DNA of 64,000 nucleotides from Lineus longissimus (taxonomy: Eukaryota; Nemertea; Pilidiophora; Heteronemertea; Lineidae): assembly GCF_910592395.1 (NCBI RefSeq), contig NC_088317.1:3720001-3784000 (forward strand). Direction: 5' to 3'. Positions 58,822 through 64,000 of this stretch are shown here, one piece after another (the first letter of the stretch is position 1; every line of letters begins with the position of its first letter). The position numbers and the translations under genes were made by a program. The notes beneath the pieces were generated by a model, which had not been told where the DNA came from, made no database searches, and saw only the letters and a program-made list of their open reading frames with translations.

Positions 58822-59907
58822 ATGGAGCAGCCCACAACTGCTTTTCAAAGTGCGACCATTCAACCATCAAACGGGAGTACCAGAGCGGTGTTCTGGCAGA
58901 CACTGGTCACGCTATCTCTCAATGAATACGTCCCCCCAGTTCTGATTATACTGGGAACAATTCTCAATGCCTTGACGATCATAGTTGTACTTGTGCGAAA
59001 ATTTGGGAAGCTTTCTACGAGGACACTTCTCGTCACGCTTGCCCTAACAGACACTGCAGCGCTTTGGGCTGGACTTCTCAGAATGTGGATCTTCGTGGCT
59101 TTCGGTTTTGATATTCGACTTCTGACACCAAGATCGTGCCCTCTGCATAAATTCTGCACATACTTCTTCTTGGATCTGGCAAGTTGGAATGTGATGCTGA
59201 TAACATTAGAGAGATGGATATCAGTGTCTTTTCCATTACAGGCAAAGTTAGTGTGCACTGGAAAGTGGACAAGCGTTGCTATGAGTGTTGTATTCTTCAT
59301 TCTATTTGGATTGAATGCACACATTCTCTTCTTTCATCAAATACAGGACGGTGATTGCTATGAAACAACGGAGGCCTACTACAACTTTTTCATGGAGGGA
59401 TTCTACTGGATCGATTTCTTCGCTTATTCAGGCATTCCTTTCCTTGTTATTGCCTCCTGCAACTGTTTGATTCTCTACGAAGTCATCCGAGGAAATATGA
59501 AACGCAAGAATCTTCAGAACACTGGGAATGCAGCTCGCCAGGCAACACAGATGACAAGTATGACTTACATGTTGATTACTGTGAGCGTCACGTTTCTGCT
59601 ACTAACCTTACCAATTTCGGTTTATTTCATCGTGTTCGCGACACTGCCAGAAGTTTTGAGCGATCAGCAAGACCGCAACATGACGCTGTTCTACACCATC
59701 ACAATTTTACTTAGCTACGTAAACAACACGATAAACTTTCTTCTATACTGCGTCAGTGGAACGCAGTTTCGTCACGAGGTTCATGCATTGTTCCGAGGCC
59801 TGAAGCCCCACCTGAAACGTAATCAGGATACTCTGGGTAGCCAAACGTTGTCCCTGTATAGTAACAGTCGAACATCGGTTACTCAAATATCGAGGAATAC
59901 TTCATGA
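58822..59907 (+). CDS. Class A peptide GPCR, FMRFamide-receptor-like, paralogue 4
   Basis: Intronless, 361 residues from the ATG at 58822; a GTG at 58771 only lengthens the frame. The N-terminus has an NGS site. Helices and motifs: GTILNALTIIVVLVRKFGKLS, LALTDTAALWAGLL, SCPLHKF with a partner Cys in DGDCYET, MLITLERWISVSFPLQA, TM5 ASCNCLILYEVIRG, MTSMTYMLITVSVTFLLLTLP, and NNTINFLLYCVSGTQFRHE. ICL3 has lost the NPGxNxDG stretch found in paralogues 1-3 and reads NTGNAARQATQ. The C-terminal tail is the longest of the set and Ser/Thr-rich (YSNSRTSVTQIS), offering sites for arrestin-type regulation. The ligand is unknown. Confidence 0.9.
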   Translation: MEQPTTAFQSATIQPSNGSTRAVFWQTLVTLSLNEYVPPVLIILGTILNALTIIVVLVRKFGKLSTRTLLVTLALTDTAALWAGLLRMWIFVAFGFDIRLLTPRSCPLHKFCTYFFLDLASWNVMLITLERWISVSFPLQAKLVCTGKWTSVAMSVVFFILFGLNAHILFFHQIQDGDCYETTEAYYNFFMEGFYWIDFFAYSGIPFLVIASCNCLILYEVIRGNMKRKNLQNTGNAARQATQMTSMTYMLITVSVTFLLLTLPISVYFIVFATLPEVLSDQQDRNMTLFYTITILLSYVNNTINFLLYCVSGTQFRHEVHALFRGLKPHLKRNQDTLGSQTLSLYSNSRTSVTQISRNTS

Positions 59908-61047
59908 TCAGTTAAACCACGGATAGGGTAGACCCCAAAAGGGCAACCTCCGGGTCAAACTACATTTTGTGTAAAGTTTCTTGGCGAACAGGAGTAGTGA
60001 ACTATGACAGGCGAACAGAGAGAAAAACGGTCTTCAAATTATGGTATGATTTTTGTGCAGGTACACGTAGTTTATCAATGTTCCTCGGTCAATGCATCGG
60101 AGCTGTAATTCACTCTCAAAGTTGAAGTTCGATTTGGAGTCGTACGAAGCAACTGGAACATCCATTCAAAAACGATAAGAAATCCCTTGCAGTATTCTCT
60201 TTAGCATTGTTTGCCTTACTCAAAAAAAGGTCACATGTAATTTTCATTGCCATTCAGTCGAAGTATACTAATTATCAACTTTAAATCAAAAGTAAATTGT
60301 GCAAATTACAGCTCTTCGATACTCGCTCGAGGGCATTCCACGTTTCATGATTGTGGCATGCTCTTCGAAACATGGGTGTTTTGCAGCGACCATGTTATAT
60401 GATATCGCACGAGTTCATTGATATTTCGCCGTGCTATAAAACACATTATTATGAATGGAAAGGAAATACAGAAAATCCATGAAACGCAATCAGGACTTTA
60501 CGCCATGAATGCGTACCATATTGCCGGCTTTTTGATATTAGTCCGTGTACATGAAGTTACCATAGAGGTTAGCTGTAAAGTCGATCAAAGATATTCGGGT
60601 TCCTGAACCGTCGCTATCATGAGTTTTCAAGGAAGATAGTTCCTTCAGTTTTAGGCAACTCCTTCGACGCTCTCTATATATGTTGAAAAAGTTGGCAAAT
60701 GAGGATTTTCTTTGAAGGTGGAGGAGGATCGCACCAGCAGCTGACGAATCGTCAAAAGTTACAACCGGGAACAACTCCCTTGCTCAGTTGTTCTACTCCT
60801 CAGTGGGATGGTGTAATCTACCCGCCGTGTATCTATGTCTGGTCTCCCGAACAAGAGTAGCTGACCACTTGAGTCGGAAAACTTATTTGTTTCCTATTCT
60901 CACGCTTGAGTCGGAAAACTCACTTTTTCCTTATTCTCAACCCAAATCATTGCAGATTACGACCCCGTCATTCCGTTCAATCCGTGAATGGCCATCAATT
61001 CGAAGTGAAAGACTAACTCGTCCACCATTTCTAATTCGACCATCAGC
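59908..61047. other. Spacer between GPCR paralogues 4 and 5
   Basis: No gene recognised. Near 60865-60935 a short direct repeat is present: cttgagtcggaaaac, then tattctca, twice. Confidence 0.35.
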
Positions 61048-62142
61048 ATGTCAGACCTTTCCAAGTTTGTTCAACGAAGGAACCCTAAGGTTGTCGTTGA
61101 TCACGATTTAACCTCAAATTCAACAGGGTCAAGTATCGAGCGGTTTAAATTTTGGTGGGAGGTCCCGCCAGATTTGAATAGCTTCTGGGAGTATCACTTC
61201 TACGAGGCTCTCTGGACGTACTCTCCGCCAATTCTAATCATTGCTGGTACCATTCTAAATGCTTTAACTGTCATTGTTCTACTAAAAAGAAAATTTGGTA
61301 AATCTTCAACAAGAATCCTACTCATCGTCCTCGCTTTCGTAGACACCGGGGTTCTCTGGACGGCGCTACTGGGATATTGGATAAGGTATGCCTTTGACGT
61401 GGAGGTTCGAATCTTGTCAGAATTATCGTGTCCACTTAACTTTTTCTTCACCTATTTCTTTCTCCAATTAGCGAGTTGGAGCATCACGCTGTTGACCATA
61501 GAGAGATGGATCTCAGTTATTTTCCCCCTAAAGGCCAAGTTGATATGCACTGGTAAACGGACGGCTATAATCCTGATTCTAGTGGTAATCCTTCTCCTTT
61601 GTCTCAACGCTCACATGCTTTTCTTGTTCGGAATAAGAGACGGCGAATGTTTGCCGATGGCAGCTCCCTATATTTATTTCTGGAAATATGTTTGGACGTA
61701 CATAGACCTATTGGCAAAGGCCTGCATTCCGTTCCTCGTCATCACTGTGTGCAACTGTTCCATTCTATACAAAGTCATCCGAAGTCATAACACGAGAAAG
61801 AAACTCCCGAACCTAGAGAAGAGTTCGGATGGTCAGACAGCGCATGCGCAGATGACGAGCATGACGTACATGTTGACTACTGTCAGTGTGATGTTTATTT
61901 TCCTTACGTTACCGGCATGCATTTATTATATACTCATACTCAAATTAACCTTGATTTCTTCTTGGCACAGTTTAGTAAAACTAATTTTTATTCACGCGTT
62001 CACCAACTTTATCCAGTATATCAATAATTCAATCAACTTTCTGCTATACTGCGTCAGCGGGAAGCAATTTCGAACCGAGTTATACCAGATGTTCAAAGGT
62101 ACGCCGTCACGCGCCCCCAGTGCTGCGATTCGAAATAAGTGA
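61048..62142 (+). CDS. Class A peptide GPCR, FMRFamide-receptor-like, paralogue 5
   Basis: Intronless, 364 residues from a true ATG. The N-terminus has NST and no signal peptide. Motifs: GTILNALTVIVLLKRKFGKSS, VLAFVDTGVLWTALL (LAFVDT replaces LALADT), SCPLNFF with a partner Cys in DGECLPM, LLTIERWISVIFPLKA, TM5 ITVCNCSILYKVIRS, MTSMTYMLTTVSVMFIFLTLP and NNSINFLLYCVSGKQFRTE. It is the most diverged member in TM2, TM4 and the TM7 end (GKQF), yet keeps the DGQTAHAQMTSMTYML stretch seen in paralogue 3. Same orientation as paralogues 2-4. A plasma-membrane neuropeptide receptor is inferred from the family. Confidence 0.9.
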   Translation: MSDLSKFVQRRNPKVVVDHDLTSNSTGSSIERFKFWWEVPPDLNSFWEYHFYEALWTYSPPILIIAGTILNALTVIVLLKRKFGKSSTRILLIVLAFVDTGVLWTALLGYWIRYAFDVEVRILSELSCPLNFFFTYFFLQLASWSITLLTIERWISVIFPLKAKLICTGKRTAIILILVVILLLCLNAHMLFLFGIRDGECLPMAAPYIYFWKYVWTYIDLLAKACIPFLVITVCNCSILYKVIRSHNTRKKLPNLEKSSDGQTAHAQMTSMTYMLTTVSVMFIFLTLPACIYYILILKLTLISSWHSLVKLIFIHAFTNFIQYINNSINFLLYCVSGKQFRTELYQMFKGTPSRAPSAAIRNK

Positions 62143-63864
62143 GCTCAACCAATGACGTGCAGACACATCATCCAAAGGTATGAGAAGCGCGAGGGTTTTG
62201 ATAACGCCCAAGGCGGAGGACGTCATGTTCTCGCATGTTCTCACTCTGCTCTGCGAGGGTTCCGATAGAGGCGACCCAATTTCGTCATTCTAGAATACTT
62301 CTTACACCGGCTCACCCCTGCCAGAGTTCGTGCTATAATCGGAGGCTGGGTTTTGAGGCAATCAACGTTTTTGTAATATAACTATCAAGGCGCTTGTTGA
62401 CACAAAAGCAAAATGGAGGCGATGTATGTCGACGGCATGGCATGTATAAGTGTATCATGTCATACGTTGCATTTCCTCTCATCCAATCTGCGTGGTTTAT
62501 CGGTAAACGTATGCTTTACGTTATCCCCTTCCATTGGGGCCTTTAAACAAAGCCCGCTCGCACAGCGGCCTAAATTCCCATTGATCTACAGTCTCATCAA
62601 AGGGTTATCAGAACAATTCTTGATGACATCGACCCCCACGAAAGAGCTTAGGACAAATAATCGTATGCTATACCTTGTTGTTCTGTAATCTTCTAGCAAG
62701 GAGGAAAAAAAGAAATATATATACACTAGCATTGTACCCGTGGCGCAGGCAGGTTCAAATGGGCTATACCTTGAATAGATTGAATTGCAATGAAAATCTA
62801 ATGCAATATCAAAGGAGCAATATCGAAGAGTCAAATTCAAACAAACCATTTGTCCACAGACTCGGACCTAGCTGTGGCGTGTTGTATGCGTGCATAAAAA
62901 GTATATCAATTGGTCCGATAGAGATGATGAGGCAATGTCAATATGCCTCGTTTCTTAGTCAGCAATATGCCCCTTTTTATACGGAGAAGGAGAACCCAGA
63001 TAGGCCTTCACTTGTCGGCCTCCAAATGGCTCGGACCAATTGCACTATCACTACATGTACTATAACTTTAAAATGCGTGCTCCTCCTACATGTAGCATGA
63101 TCTCGGGCAAGGCACTTAGTCGACAGGCAAGCTGGAAGTTCAGCACCGTGAGCAGCTCCTTGATAAGGCCATGCCAAGTTCAGAGTGCCTCTTCAGATAC
63201 ATCAAGTATTGAAAGCTGTCGTGAGCACATAAACAGACCATGGTAACCTTCATTTGAAAATCCCATCATAATCAAGGGCTAGCACCGGCTAACACAGCAC
63301 CCATAAACAATAGACCACCAATTTGACCCAGCTCCTTACTGCGGGAAGACTCAAGTCCAGCAACCAAAAGTACCAAAAATACATTTTTGTTTACATTTGA
63401 ACTGCACACATGCGTTTGTTCACAATTTCTTTCCCCGCGAAATCTCGAAGATCAGGTGACCTGCAATCGTGGATTGAAAATAACATTAAACTTGGTTCAG
63501 CAGGTACAGGCTGTTCCAATCATCCCCCTTCAGCCAGCTGTTCAACAGGTAATATTAGCCATCCCACAGGGAGTGCAGGTATTTGATTAAGCCTCTGCAT
63601 AACTAAACAGCAATGACTTGGCTTCTGTGAGTGGTAAGGAGAGTTGACAGTGTCCGATTAAAAATCCCTCATTACTGCTCCGCTGAAGTAAATTTCCGAA
63701 AATAAACATAACGTTGCATCAGGATAACATATCACCTGCAAACGTGCAAAATTTCGAGACGAATTTCGAGACGCACTACCCCCAAATGGCACTTTATCGA
63801 GCCGCCTTATAGTATTATGATATAGATGTATGATTGAGTACACGGTTTCTTTGCCGTTACCTAC
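62143..63864. other. Spacer right of the GPCR cluster
   Basis: No confident exon. One weak candidate on + is around 63513-63550: a gtacag acceptor, codons for AVPIIPLQPAVQQ, and caacag followed by gtaata. It is unsupported by any neighbouring exon. Confidence 0.3.
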
Positions 63865-64000
63865 CTGATCAAAGATACCAGATTTCGCTTCAGGAGACAG
63901 GGGAATTCCCGTAGGGATGACGGGCCTTGTTTTACGTCGCCCAGCCGGAATGAGAAGTGAATTCAACGACGAAACATCGGCGGTAAGTCCTAACGCTTGA
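63865..64000 (-). CDS. Possible exon of a gene continuing past the right edge
   Basis: The minus strand is open from the window edge to a consensus donor (CAG followed by gtaggt, complement of 63859-63864). It encodes ...LIPAGRRKTRPVIP, TGIPLSPEAKSGIFDQ. The composition looks protein-like, but I do not recognise the family. The plus strand over the same bases also offers an ATG near 63917 and a gtaagt donor at 63984, so the strand is not settled. Confidence 0.25.

Noticed and set aside
1-64000. tRNA, rRNA or other structured RNA genes
   Set aside because: I looked for tRNA B-box-like phrases (ggttcgaatcc) and saw none in a convincing cloverleaf context; a single gttcgaattt at about 37480 lies inside an SLC22 exon.

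Overview
This window comes from an intron-rich animal genome. Coding exons are short, have clean GT/AG boundaries and consistent phases, and sit among many small inverted-repeat elements, minisatellites and AT-rich spacers. The gene set (TMEM256, NUFIP1, SLC22, a ZU5/death-domain protein, a PAN plus GON-domain secreted protein, and an expanded family of intronless FMRFamide-receptor-like GPCRs) suggests a marine invertebrate. A lophotrochozoan is my best guess and an invertebrate deuterostome is possible. The species cannot be named from the sequence alone.

Layout, left to right. 60-958 (-): 5' end of a secreted protein carrying the C-terminal half of a von Willebrand A domain; it runs off the left edge. 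2.2-3.3 kb: minisatellites. 3920-5208 (-): a TMEM256/DUF423 membrane protein, head-to-head with 6403-10514 (+), a 1232-residue C2H2 zinc-finger protein with a long acidic N-terminus and probably a 3.5 kb 3' UTR. 14.1-17.3 kb: degenerate satellite-like and inverted repeats. 17388-21056 (-): NUFIP1 in ten exons, head-to-head with 22537-29212 (+), a fifteen-exon coiled-coil/ZU5/double-death-domain protein. 31294-37761 (-): a ten-exon SLC22-type transporter whose introns hold a minisatellite and a MITE. 37.8-43.3 kb: no gene seen, several mobile elements. 43302-46704 (-): a four-exon secreted PAN plus GON protein, with MITEs and a 59-bp tandem array in its introns. 48.5-62.2 kb: five intronless paralogous class A GPCRs (one -, four +), with retrotransposon fragments and a mobile element between them. 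A possible further exon touches the right edge.

The annotated gene models were assembled by eye. In every complete model the exon lengths and phases sum to an open frame ending in a stop. NUFIP1, TMEM256, SLC22 and the GPCRs are firm family calls; the ZU5/death-domain and PAN/GON calls rest on motif patterns. The genes do not form one pathway. The local themes are a tandem GPCR expansion, two divergent gene pairs with spacers under 1.5 kb, and heavy colonisation by short non-autonomous transposons, several with intact target-site duplications.
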